From NCBI GenBank assembly GCA_003993805.1, contig RSEF01000019.1, forward strand, positions 8,778,785 through 8,842,784: DNA of 64,000 nt, in the 5' to 3' direction. Made by a program: the position numbers and the translations under genes. Positions within the stretch are counted from its first letter, which is position 1, and every line of letters starts with the position of its first letter. Below, piece after piece: positions 12,087 to 22,500 of this stretch. This DNA comes from Himantopus leucocephalus. Its lineage: Eukaryota > Chordata > Aves > Charadriiformes > Recurvirostridae. A model generated the notes under the pieces. The model was not told the origin of the DNA. It saw nothing but the letters and a program-made list of their open reading frames with translations, and searched no databases.

Positions 12087-12448
12087 AGCTGCTATTGTAC
12101 AAACTACTTTTTCTGAAAGATTTTCTTTTTTTCTCTCTGGACCTCTATTTAATTCCAGTCTCAATACTAAAATATAAATGTCATGATTTTATGAAGAAAA
12201 GTGGTCAGAAAACGTCTCTTTATATTGTGATTCTTTATTCTTCCCTCTGGGTGAACGTTACTTGTCCTCTAGAAGTGGTTTTGCGATTAGTAGTTGGAGC
12301 TGTTTCGGTTCGTGCTATTGCTGGAGTCACTGCTGATATTTTAAATCCAATGAGAATAAGTGTTATTAATTGACTTTAGTACACTGTTTACTCCCTTAAT
12401 TCTTGCAATGATTTATAAATCCTTTGTTGATATTCAAACCTTGTGTTC

Positions 12449-12454
12449 AATAAA
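12449..12454 (+). terminator. SYNRG: candidate SYNRG polyadenylation signal (distal)
   Basis: AATAAA in GTTCAATAAAGAGC, followed about 35 nt later by the TG-rich stretch TGTTGCCTTTGCTGCGTGCTGG. This fits a cleavage site near 12475. Confidence 0.5.
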
Positions 12455-12475
12455 GAGCTCGTTTCATATCTGGCC

Positions 12476-14640
12476 AGAAAAAACTGTTGCCTTTGCTGCG
12501 TGCTGGTACCCAAAGGTTGTCATCTCCGGTAAAGCTCCGGGCACCGGCCGGGGGCTCCTCCGCAGAAATACACGGGCAGGGTGAAATCTTCCCGTGAGTG
12601 GGGAGGAGCCTTGAAAGGTTGGCCAAAAGCGCCTTAAATGCAATGAAACTAAGTGAAACCTTCTTGGCGGCTAGTGTTTGAAAGATGTCTCCCGGAATAA
12701 CATACCAAATTCTGCAAGTGCTTAAGATATCGTCCATTTGGAAAAGCCTCTGGGGAGCAGGAAGATTGATGTTCCCCTCAGATCCAGCCAGAGTGCTCAC
12801 GGCAATCCGGAGTTAAACCGTGGCTCTTTCTCTTCTTCGGTTTCTATAGATTTGCGGATGCATGGAAAACTGGATTGGGGGGGGCACAGGGTGGAAACAG
12901 ACACTCATGTAAAATACCGTCTCGTAGAATGCACACAAGAGGATCTTTTGCCAAGAAATACCTACACGTATTAATACTGTTGCACTTCTCCATAATGGAA
13001 TCGCTAATGGGTATTCCAGGTGAATTCTTTATTTCATAATGTGCTTTATTAAGCAATTATATTTTTTATTGGTCTAACTTCTCCTTTTGTTTAAGAGTCA
13101 GTCTTGGCTGAAAATTAGCATCTTCCCCTCCCCCAAGTACTGGGGCAGCGTGTGTGTAAAGTCTACATAATTATTCAAAGTGGAGAATTTTTACCTTCCA
13201 GATTTTATATAGAAAATACTGTTGAATTATACATAGTCCATTTTTTAGGTAAAGTTTAATTTTGCAAGCAGGTTTCGTGTTTTAGTATTTTCCCTTTGAA
13301 ATGTCATGCTTTCAGAATGTCTCCAGACTAATGATTAGTCTTGATTTTTAATCTCTGGTTCCTTTTCTTACTTACCATCTCCCCGGCTGCAGTTTAACTC
13401 ATGATAAAAATAGAGAGATGAGTAGAACGTATTTTTTTTCAATGGACAGTCAGTCTCCTGTGTCTGTTTGTCACTGAAACCGGGACACAACCATGAAACC
13501 TGAACTGCGTGCAGCTGATGGCAAAACTCACTTTTATTTCAGTGGGCCGAAACTTCATTCGTGCTCATCTGCCAAAGCAGGAGGAGACCTCCTGCCGCCA
13601 GCGCGGGGCTGCGCTCTGTGTTCGTGTTGTTGGGAAAAGTGGTGTTGAAGTATTTGGGTTTTTTTATGGGCAGTTTTGTCTAAGCGCATCCTGGGTACCG
13701 GCTGAAAGAAGGGTTTGCAGGGAGAATGGGCTGTGGCTGTGTGCATACAGGGAACATCTTTGGGGCGCTGGATGCCCTTGCGATGTTCAGGGGTTTGCAG
13801 TAGCTCTTCTCACAGCGGTGCCTCAAGTGCAGCTTTGGCATTGATGCAGTTTGAACCCACGGCCGCCCTCGTGACTCCCGTGTGTGTCCCGGGGTTCAGA
13901 GCGCTCTCTCGTGCCCGTGTCCCACCAAACCTCCCCACCGAGTGACCTGGGGCCCAATTTAAAGTCTGTGAACTTCTCACACAGTCCTCGCTGACCTTGC
14001 TGGACCTCTGACTGGAGCCTCGAAACTACTGAGCACCGTTCCCTTCCCCTGGTGAGAAACTTCAAGCAGGAGGCATTTGCCCAGTCTGATCAAACTCTTG
14101 TCTCTGCACTAAATTTCAAACTGACTTCTGGGTCGGAGCTGATCAAAGCCTCCTTATCAAATTCACTCTGATCTAGACTTTCATTCCAACCAGGTCTGGT
14201 TTTACTCCTCCCCAATGAGGCTGAGGCCATTTGCGCAGTTTTGTATCAGCAATAACAAGATTTCAGCCCTTGTGGGTTTTAGTCAGGGGAAAACAGAACC
14301 CCGCTCGTGCTGCAGCCCTCGCACAGCGTGGTTCAGCTTGCAGAAAACCTGTAACCGTAACTAGTGTTCCTTAAAACCACAGCTGTTCAGCTGCGCCTTC
14401 GGAAGATAAAAATTTTGAAATAGCTAAATTAATTGCCTGGCTTTTGTGATGAGGACCAGGACTTGCAGGACACCTGGATGGACTGTAAGCTGGTGAGCCA
14501 AGCGACAGGAACAGATCCACAGTGTTTTTCTCAAGTCTGAGGTCCAGATTTGTTTCAAGCCACTGCTCAGGATTACACCGTGTTCTGGCTGTTACTTGAG
14601 ATACGTTAGCGCAGTTCTGAATAGGAAACCAACACATGTT
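12476..14640. other. tail-to-tail spacer between SYNRG and DUSP14
   Basis: About 2.2 kb between the two inferred poly(A) sites. No open frame resembles a protein, and no mobile element was recognised. It becomes more GC-rich from about 13.5 kb. Confidence 0.5.
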
Positions 14641-15868
14641 CTTGTTTAATCTTTATTGATTTTTTTTTACAAGTATAGAATCTCATTTAAATCAGATAGC
14701 TATCTCGGCATCCAGCAATCTGCGTATTCCTCCTTCAGAGATGCAATAGAGGACACAGATGTCTCTTCGAGGAACGGACTTGCCTTGCTCTCCTGGTGCT
14801 CCAGTTACGCTCCAACGAAACCAGTCCCTTCCCATCCACCAGGAGGGGAGCGACGTCCAGGAGGCAGCGGCTACACCACGGAAAGGCTTCTCCCACGTCT
14901 CGGGTTGGAATCGTTCTCGTCACACACAGAACAAGGCAAAAGCCTTCTCCGTAAAGCCATCCTTGTCCGGGAGGGAGGTTGAACAGATCGCCATTTTGTG
15001 CAGAATAATTCCAGAATGCAACATAACCTTGAGGACATAATGGAGTGATTTAGAAATGGGCAAACCTCTCGCTTCTGTCTTGAGCCACATCTGGACAAGA
15101 TCTCTGTTTACTTTCCACCCACAAAAAAACACCACCATTTTTCAGTAGTGTAAGTGTGTTCCAGGACTATTGCCCTGGCATGGAATGAATGAAAAAGGAT
15201 CTTGTATTTATTTGATTTGAGTAATTCAAATTGTACTTTACTTCTGGCCGACACGGACTGACTTCACTTTTTTTTTTTTTTTTTTTTTTCCTTTTAANGA
15301 GCTGACTAAAGATCTCAAACACTATATACTGAGAGTCACTACGGATGTTAAAGAAAACACCAGCACTAGCACCACATCCCCGCACACCTGCCTTCCTGCT
15401 CTTGGAAAACCCACTGCCGTAGAGCAGGACCTCGCTCGCTCTGTGCTAGCGCCGCTCCCTAGCCACTACAGGATTTTGCAAGGAAGCAAACAAGCTATTA
15501 ACGAAATACCCAGGCTACCGCATCACAAAGCGCACTTTGTTCATTAACTCTGCCAAATGCCTTTTAGGCCTTTCTTCATAGGATACTAATAAACTGACTA
15601 AAAAAGGGAGGGAGGCTTTATGAAAGGAATAAACTTATAAGGAGACCTCATTCTGCTAAATCAGAGAAATGCGGACGGGGGAATCCCTGTAGAGAGAAAT
15701 GCTTTGAAGGGAATCGTTGGCCTTGCAGGTTAGTGAGGTGAGAATTAGTTGAGGTTCTGCTGTATGGTAAAGAACCAAAGTTGGCTGTAGAAGGAGAAGG
15801 GAATGTCTCCGGTCTGGTTGACTCAGCACACCGCGTCCCTTCTGTTGTGCTTCCTGTCTGCAGTCACA
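14640..15868 (-). other. DUSP14: DUSP14 3' UTR
   Basis: From the DUSP14 stop to just past the AATAAA at 14657-14652. It contains a T-run on the + strand (15268-15289, A-run in the mRNA) with one N at 15298. No other coding feature is supported; the open frames on the + strand between 14.6 and 15.1 kb do not resemble any protein. Confidence 0.6.
14652..14657 (-). terminator. DUSP14: DUSP14 polyadenylation signal
   Basis: TTTATT on the + strand reads AATAAA on the DUSP14 strand. About 16 nt further along comes the GU-rich stretch TGTGTTGG, a good downstream element. It would give a 3' UTR of about 1.2 kb. A second hexamer lies at 15207-15212 and could give a shorter form. Confidence 0.65.
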
Positions 15869-16465
15869 TTAAATTCCCCAGTAAGGCATCAGGGGTCTCC
15901 TCTCTCTCTCATAAACGTCTGGGATGATGCCATATGGTGTCTGTACCATTTTAACCGTCGTCTTCCCAAAGAGCTTCCTCTCGTAGTCTATCAGTTGCCT
16001 CCAGAAGCCCACGTTGGGGCGTATAACGGGGCGTCTCGATTTGACCCAGTTGTATGCCTCAAAGAGGGACACCTTGTGGTACTTCATCAGGTAGGCGATG
16101 CAGAGGGTGGCCGACCTGCTCACACCGGCGGCACAATGGACTAAGGTGGCCCCGTGCTTCCGCGCCACGCTGTTTATCTTGTCGGCGACGCTGTCGAAGT
16201 ACAGGGAGATGGGGGCATTGGGCATGTCAGCCAAAGGCACTTTCACGTATTCAAACTGGGGCCAGTTAAAATTGGGAATCTCGATGGTCGCATTGATTAT
16301 GCAGGTGATTCCCCGGGAGAGGAGCAGGTGCCGGTTGGAGGCGACGCTGCCCCGGCTCAGGTACAGCGAGGGGGTGATTTGGGCGATGCCCCCGAGGGCA
16401 CCTTCGGAAAGCATTCGTGGAGCCATCAGAGTTCTCGGTAAGGAGTTGTGGCTTCTGGAGGTCAT
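15869..16465 (-). CDS. DUSP14: dual-specificity phosphatase 14 (MKP6), complete single-exon CDS
   Basis: DUSP14 is a small atypical dual-specificity phosphatase that dephosphorylates MAP kinases and, in T cells, TAB1. It lacks the CH2/kinase-interaction domain. The 198 codons equal the human length, and the protein runs from MTSRSHNSLPRTLMAPRM to LMPYWGI. The catalytic signature HCAAGVSR has nucleophile Cys111 and Arg117, with the likely general acid Asp80 in PLADMPNAP. Other family blocks are NATIEIPNFNWPQFEYVKVP, YLMKYHKVSLFEAYNWVKS and RPNVGFWRQLIDYE. The start is the ATG at 16465-16463: it aligns with the human start, and the frame extends upstream only to a GTG. Its context (T at -3, A at +4) is weak. 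All coding sequence is in one exon, as in human. It converges on SYNRG. Confidence 0.98.
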   Translation of the reverse strand: MTSRSHNSLPRTLMAPRMLSEGALGGIAQITPSLYLSRGSVASNRHLLLSRGITCIINATIEIPNFNWPQFEYVKVPLADMPNAPISLYFDSVADKINSVARKHGATLVHCAAGVSRSATLCIAYLMKYHKVSLFEAYNWVKSRRPVIRPNVGFWRQLIDYERKLFGKTTVKMVQTPYGIIPDVYERERRPLMPYWGI

Positions 16466-16583
16466 GGAGGATCTTGGCACTCACGCTTCCATTATGGGAA
16501 GGGATCCAACGGGATCTTCAGCCAAGGGAAGGATTGTCTGGCCTGGTGGTGCTAGGACAGCGAGAGCTTCTTCCGCTTAGTCA
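16466..16583 (-). other. DUSP14: DUSP14 5' UTR part of the coding exon, with acceptor
   Basis: On the minus strand GCTTGTGTTTTGCAG|TGACTAAGC is a good acceptor, so the exon starts at 16583. The 118 nt before the ATG carry a short upstream ORF at 16492-16481. Confidence 0.8.
16481..16492 (-). promoter_or_regulatory. upstream mini-ORF in DUSP14 5' UTR
   Basis: ATG GAA GCG TGA (Met-Glu-Ala-stop). It has A at -3 and G at +4, a strong initiation context, and ends 15 nt before the weak-context DUSP14 start. It could reduce or re-route translation of DUSP14 (inference). Confidence 0.6.
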
Positions 16584-19500
16584 CTGCAAAACACAAGCAA
16601 TGCCACGTGAGTAGGGCAGCTGTCCGATGAGACCACGTCTACGCAAGAGAACAGGAAAACCCAACTCACCCTGCTGTGGCCTGGACAACCTCCTGCTGGC
16701 AAACCTCCCTGGGGTAAGGTGGTTCTGGGTTTGCACAGTGCTTATTACCGTGGGCCCCCCCAGGCATTGCCTGGACAGATATTAACAAAAAAATCTTCCA
16801 GCCTAATTAGCGCCAATTACTTGTTGAGGGTTTAGACAGCCTACCTGTGGGCCCGGACAGCATTTCACCCGGATTAGCATGTGGAAGATTAGCTACGCCT
16901 TTTCCCTGCTCAAAAGCAGCAACTTCACAAGTGGCTCAAGTCCAAAGGGATGGTGAGAAACGGCTCACTGGGGCTGGGCGCAGGTGCCAGCAACTGAGAT
17001 CACCCTGCCCTCTCCCCAGTGCCACCCTTCTCCTTTTTTAGGTATATGAAAGGCCCCACCAAGGTACATAAACAGAGGAAAGTTGCTCATTAGAAAAGGC
17101 AGTGAGTCATGTCCATCCAGATCAGTAATCGGCTCTCATCTAGGCTGGGGATGTGTGGAAAGAGTGACCTGGTTATGTCAGAAGCTGAGAGCAAAACCGA
17201 AGCAGAGGCTGGGACAGGGGAGGCTCTTTTCCTGCTGCTTTAATGACTGACTAACGCTTTGGGGAACGACGTGCTCTGCAAAGGCTTGGGGTTCGCCTGT
17301 GTCAGCCTCATGTCCCCGGCGGTGGCCCCCAGGAAGGACCCCCGCTTTTACTTCCCCTACTCCTTTAGGACTTCTCCAAAGCCAGGGGAGAAGCCGCAAG
17401 CAAGGAGACGAGCCCCGCAGCTTGAATAATTTGCAAGTCCCTTTTAGCTGTGCCTTCTATAGCCAGAGATGGGCCGTGGGGGCGGCTCCTGCCAGTGCAG
17501 GCTGGGGAGCCCCGGCTCTGCCCAGGTACGTCTGAGCCCACCAAAGTGTCACGGGGCTTTGCACGGAGGGGATCTGGGGAATGCTCAGCACCTCGGGTGA
17601 GAGGGCGTCTATCCCTCCAGCAGTTAACTCTCCAGGTCAGAGTCCTCAAAGGGCTGAGAGACCCCGACTGCAGCTTCCCCAGCCTGACACGACAGTGCAG
17701 CCGTCTGTCTGCATCCTGCGCTCTGGGAAGCACCGGCAGGTCTCAGCAGCGGCTGGTAATGCTGCCAGCGGATTTTTGGCATGGCATTGCGGTATGGTAA
17801 CTTAATGAGCGTAACACGGTCTCCTCTGTGGCTTGTTCCCTGCTGGCAGCTGCTTGAGCAGCTCCTGCAACCATGGGCCCAAGGTGCCGGCACTGCAAGA
17901 GTTCATGTCCCAACAAGAAGATTTTTGCTGCAGCTGCGAGTGCTCAGCTTCCCCTGCGGACACCCCCACCGCACTCACCCAGCTGGAGCAGCAATGAAAG
18001 GCATGGATTTTCAAAGGAATAAAGTCCTTTGAGCAGGGGAAATCCCTGCTCTCAAATAGCTGTTAGTGACAACGCAAAGGATTCGGGCACTTACAGTCGG
18101 TAACAAACTGTCCTGCTCCAAATCACCGGCCGGGACACGGATGCTGTGGGCTGCTGAAGCTGGAATGTCTCATAGAGTGTGTCCAACGCTGTGCTGGGGA
18201 GAGAAGAGAGGATGGGGTTTATCGGGATCTGGGCTGGACCCAAACAGGACACCAGGCAGCCCCCTCTGCTGAGGTATGTTTAAGCCACCCAATGTAGGTG
18301 GTTGTCCAAGAACTGACAGGGAGGACCACGGCTTCCCTGCCTGCTCTCCGGGGAGAGACGGAGGCCTCAGGGAGGCACTTGCTGCCGACAACGTAATGTC
18401 ACCAATTGCTGCCAACACAGCATGCAGAATCACGGTAGGCCCAGAGGAATCTGAGGCTGGCACAAAAGTCATGAGTCAAAAAAAAAGTTTAAGTAATTAA
18501 TTTGCTCTAACATCTCCTTTAGCATCCACCACGACGCTCGCCTAGTCCCACACAGCTGCTGCAGGGCTGCGTTTCTTTTGCCGGTGCCCAAAGCACACTC
18601 GTGGGAGCCCCTCTGTGAGGGCTGTGCTACCTGGTCCTGCTCCCTGAGGAACTGCTGGAATTACAGGGGCAAACGGGAAGGGGCAGAGCTGGTGCCGTGA
18701 GCCACAGGTTCCCGCTCCTGGAAAGCAGAGGACGAGGGCAGCATCCCCTTCTTTTATTTCTCCAGCCAGTCCAGAAATAACGCAAGTCCCCAGAGTGCAG
18801 GTGAAGCAGCCATCTGCTGGGACATGCTGCTGGACCACGGGAGAGCAGAGTAACGCCTGCCCCCAAACCAGCTCTGAGCAAGGCAGAGCCTTCCTCGCCC
18901 TCCCTGCTTCCACGCAGCTCATCCATCGGCCATCTCTGACACAGTGCGGCCAAGAGCAAGGGGTTGCTCCATGCCCCTTCCCCAGGACAGGCCGTGCAGA
19001 GGGAGGGCAAGGGAAAGGACGCTGTTTCCCTGTGAGTGGCCTTAAAATGATGAAGGAATCTGCACGCTGAGCTCTGGAGCGGGAGCGAGGGGGAAATGGG
19101 CTGGCTTGGCTTTGGAGCTGGGGTTGGAGAAGGGAGAGCTGCTGCGCCTGGCGGGTCTCGGTGCTTCGGGCAGGCTGCTCAGCACGATGGCTGGCCGGGG
19201 AGGCTTTGCACGGTGCTGCCAGCGCGGTCGTGGCGCAGGGCTGCTGGGAGACAGGGCGGGCCAAGAGGCTCTGGCAGGCGCTGGGGAGCTGAGAGAAGCC
19301 GGCTGGAGGCCAAACGACAAACCCAAACGGGATTTTTAACACTGCACCTCCCTTAAGGACGGCTGGGAAATGTTAGCGGAGGGCGGCCTGCGACCGTGCC
19401 GCGGGGCAGCAGGAGAGGCCGGTGGCTGCTGCCGTGGCACCTCGCCCCGCTCACTGGGCAAGAGCCTGCTGGTGCCTCGGCACTGCTGGGAACGCGGCAG

Positions 19501-22500
19501 CAGCGTCCCTGCCTCACTCCCGCAGACTGGGGCACCTGAATCTCTGCCCCAGCACGGCCCTGACACGCTGCTTGGGGTTGAGCACGCTTGCCTGCATCGC
19601 CCGCCCCACATCCTCACTGCTGCACCTGGACTCCGGCTGCTCCCCGGAGGTACTCGGAGTGCTCCTCGGGGCAGGTTGGGAAGGGCTTTGCTGCTTTCCA
19701 TAAAGTGGTTCCTGTTTGCAGGCAGCAACTTATCCAGACATTTGCATGTGACAGGCTGGGCTTGCTCTGCAAACTCTGCCGCCGCCAGGCTGGCAGCAAA
19801 CAGCCTGTGCACCGCACGCAGCCCGCTCCGGAGCAGCCACCCGAGACGGCATCGCATGGTGGCCGAGACCGACTGGCAGTCAGATGAGCGGCTTCTCGCC
19901 CACAGTCCCGCGTTCCAGTGACACGCCACTTCCCTGGGGCTCCAAATGGCTGACACCAGGCAGCACTGCCTCTGCTCGAACCAGAACAGCTCTCATCCAC
20001 AAAGAGTTAACGTTTTGGAGAGGAGTTCATTATATAAGCAAGAGATAAGGCTGCTGTGCTCCTCAGACCAAATCCCTGGTAGCCGGGGACGCTGCCCGGC
20101 CGGCAGCGGCAGGAGCAGACGCTGGGGAAAGGCACTAAGGGAGAGGGGCAGGTGCCAGCGTCCCTTCCCATGTTTCACGGCTCTCGCAGCAGGAGCTGGC
20201 TGGGATGGCACGGACTGCGACATGCTGTCTCAGGCATGTGACAAAGCCTCGGTCCTCCTGCCCACACACACCAGGCTGAGCAGCTGCCGGCTTGCAGGGA
20301 GCCTGAAAATGGAAGGGGCCTCGTCTGCCTCATACGGCAGAGGCTGGGTGCTGGGTGCGGTGCCTTCGGCTGATGATGAGGAGCTACCACCAGGCTCGCA
20401 GGTGTGAGTCTTTATCTGTCCTGAGAGCTGCACCTTCTCGTAACCCTCCTGCCTGGCCAGCTTCAGACACAGGCTCACCTAAAGCCGTCTGTTTCACTCC
20501 CGTGAAACTCCATTTGCCTTTCTTAACACACCCGATTTATCCTGCCGTGTCCCGCTGTAATCCAACACTGTTGCTCTTCATGCAGGACTTCCCGTCATTG
20601 TGCCGGGGCAGAGGGAGAGACAAAGAGTGAAAAGCCTCTTCCCAGCCGTTGCTGTGTCCAAAATAAAAAAAAAAGAGAAAAATAGCTGAAGATCAAACAA
20701 GGCACGCACACAGGCCAGCCCTGGCTGTGCCACCTGCGGTTCCTGCGAAGGACAGTGGCAGAACAGGTCAGCGCGGTGGCCAGCAGCCTCCTTGCGTGGG
20801 CACGGGGAGAGGTGCTGACTGCGGGTCCAGCTCTGCCCCATTCAGCAGCTGCACCGAGACAGCCCGTTTGCATCATCTCATGTGAAAAAAAAATGCCACA
20901 TCTTCTCCAGTTTCTTCTTGGTTTGAGTTTCTGAGTGGTTGCGTAGGCTGGGGTGGTCACACATGCCTGAAGTCAGTGTCCCCAGGGTGCTGCAGTCTGT
21001 CTCAGCTGGCTCGTCACAGCGCGTCACCCTGCGAAGGGGCCGTGGGCGCTCCCCGGTGCGCTGCGCCCGGGCTGTGAGACGGCGTCAGGAGGTGGCGCGG
21101 GCTGTTAGGCTGAGGGGTCGGAACCGGGTCTGTCTCTAAAGGAGCAGCCAAAAGCCACCTTCCAAAGGAGACGGGATGTGGTTGTGGTTTCCTGCAAAGG
21201 GCTGACATTCCCAGAGGGTGCAGTGCAGTCCTTCGGGCAAAGAGTGGTGGTGGGCAGGTAGCGACCAGGTGCTGCCACATCCTCGTTGGCTGACCTGACT
21301 CCAATTAATGGATTAATTAATCTGGTAACAGCCCTGACCTGCAGCAAGCCCCTTTCTAGCCTCTGCCTCGGTCTTCCCTGTGCACAGCACAGGCTGCTGG
21401 GGATGGGTGGGAGCCAGGGGTGGCTGGGGGTCCCTGGGGTCCCTGGCCCTGGTGACACAGGGGCGGGATCAGTGCAGCCTCCTCCCTCCCCAGCAGATTG
21501 GTGGGTTCTGCCATTTCTCTCATCTGCATAATCAGGGGTGGGGGAAGCAAGTGGGTAATTACAGCCTGGAGATGACTCTGGTCTTCAAAGCCTCCAGGTC
21601 CTTTCCACACACCTCCCGGCCAGCGCTGTCCTTGGGTGCAGGGTTGTGATGAGGAGGCACTTCTGCAGCACCCACTGTGGCCAGGACCTCGTCCTGCAGA
21701 CCCACCGCTCCCAGCTGTGCTGCTCAGGTAAGTCCGGCTGGCTCGTATCGGGCACCTCGTGTGTTTCTGCTGTATCTTAAGGCTAAGCTGTGTGGTTCAG
21801 CTGCAGTTGGGTCCGCCAGAAGGGGCAGGCACTTTGCCCATGGTGGCTGCTCCCGTGAAGCCTGGTGGCATGTGCCTTTGCAGGGCTGACGAAGTTGGAT
21901 TTCCTAGCATCAGAGTGGCTTCCCTCCAGGCAAGGGGGTTTCAAAAGCAATATGACAACACTGATGTAATGGTTTGCGTATTCGGTGGTCCCGTCCCTTG
22001 GAAAGGTTGCTGCTGGCAATGCTTATGGCTCTGTTCTTCCATATCTTGCAATAGCTGGAGTTTGTTTCTCTTGTTTTCGTTCCCAAGAATGCAGTCCTGC
22101 TAAACAAAGGCTGAAGTTCCCCCAGGAAAGCGTTCCTGGACCTCCTGAGAAAGGCTTGAAAACACCTCTGAAAGCTCAAAAGACAGAGGCAAACACACAG
22201 ATGTTAGTTAAATATGCTGTGATCTGTAGGGCAGGAGGGGAGAGCCTTGCTTGTCTGTCTCTAGACAATGAGTTGGCAAGTCTGAGCGTCTGGTTTCTTA
22301 TTCTGGTGCTGCTGGGTGCTTTTTTTCTGATTTGGGGGGTTTATTTTTTTTTTTAAAGTGCTCTTCTGGCTTGAGAGCAGAGGCTGTGACTTTTTCCTGA
22401 GGGACCTGTGTATGACTTGCAGGTGGTGTCGGATGGTATGTCGGTAATATGGCAATGTAGCTGGTACCTGGCAGAGGTATCCCACCTCCCAGGCCCTTCT

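Larger units (their letters stand above)
8616..12475 (+). other. SYNRG: SYNRG 3' UTR, probable extent
   Basis: AT-rich sequence after the SYNRG stop with no coding exon on either strand. Candidate AATAAA hexamers lie at 10290, 10864, 12081 and 12449. The last two have T- or TG-rich sequence just downstream and are the best ends, so the UTR could be about 3.5-3.9 kb. An A-run at about 10148-10198, interrupted by 12 Ns, lies inside. The extent is inferred from signals only. Confidence 0.5.

Noticed and set aside
16098..16580. 160-codon + strand frame opposite DUSP14
   Set aside because: It is an antisense shadow of the conserved DUSP14 coding exon.
18542..19342. 266-codon open frame on the minus strand in the DUSP14 intron
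   Set aside because: The translation is low-complexity Ser/Ala/Pro/Arg without any recognisable domain, and many equally long frames overlap it on both strands, as expected in GC-rich non-coding DNA.
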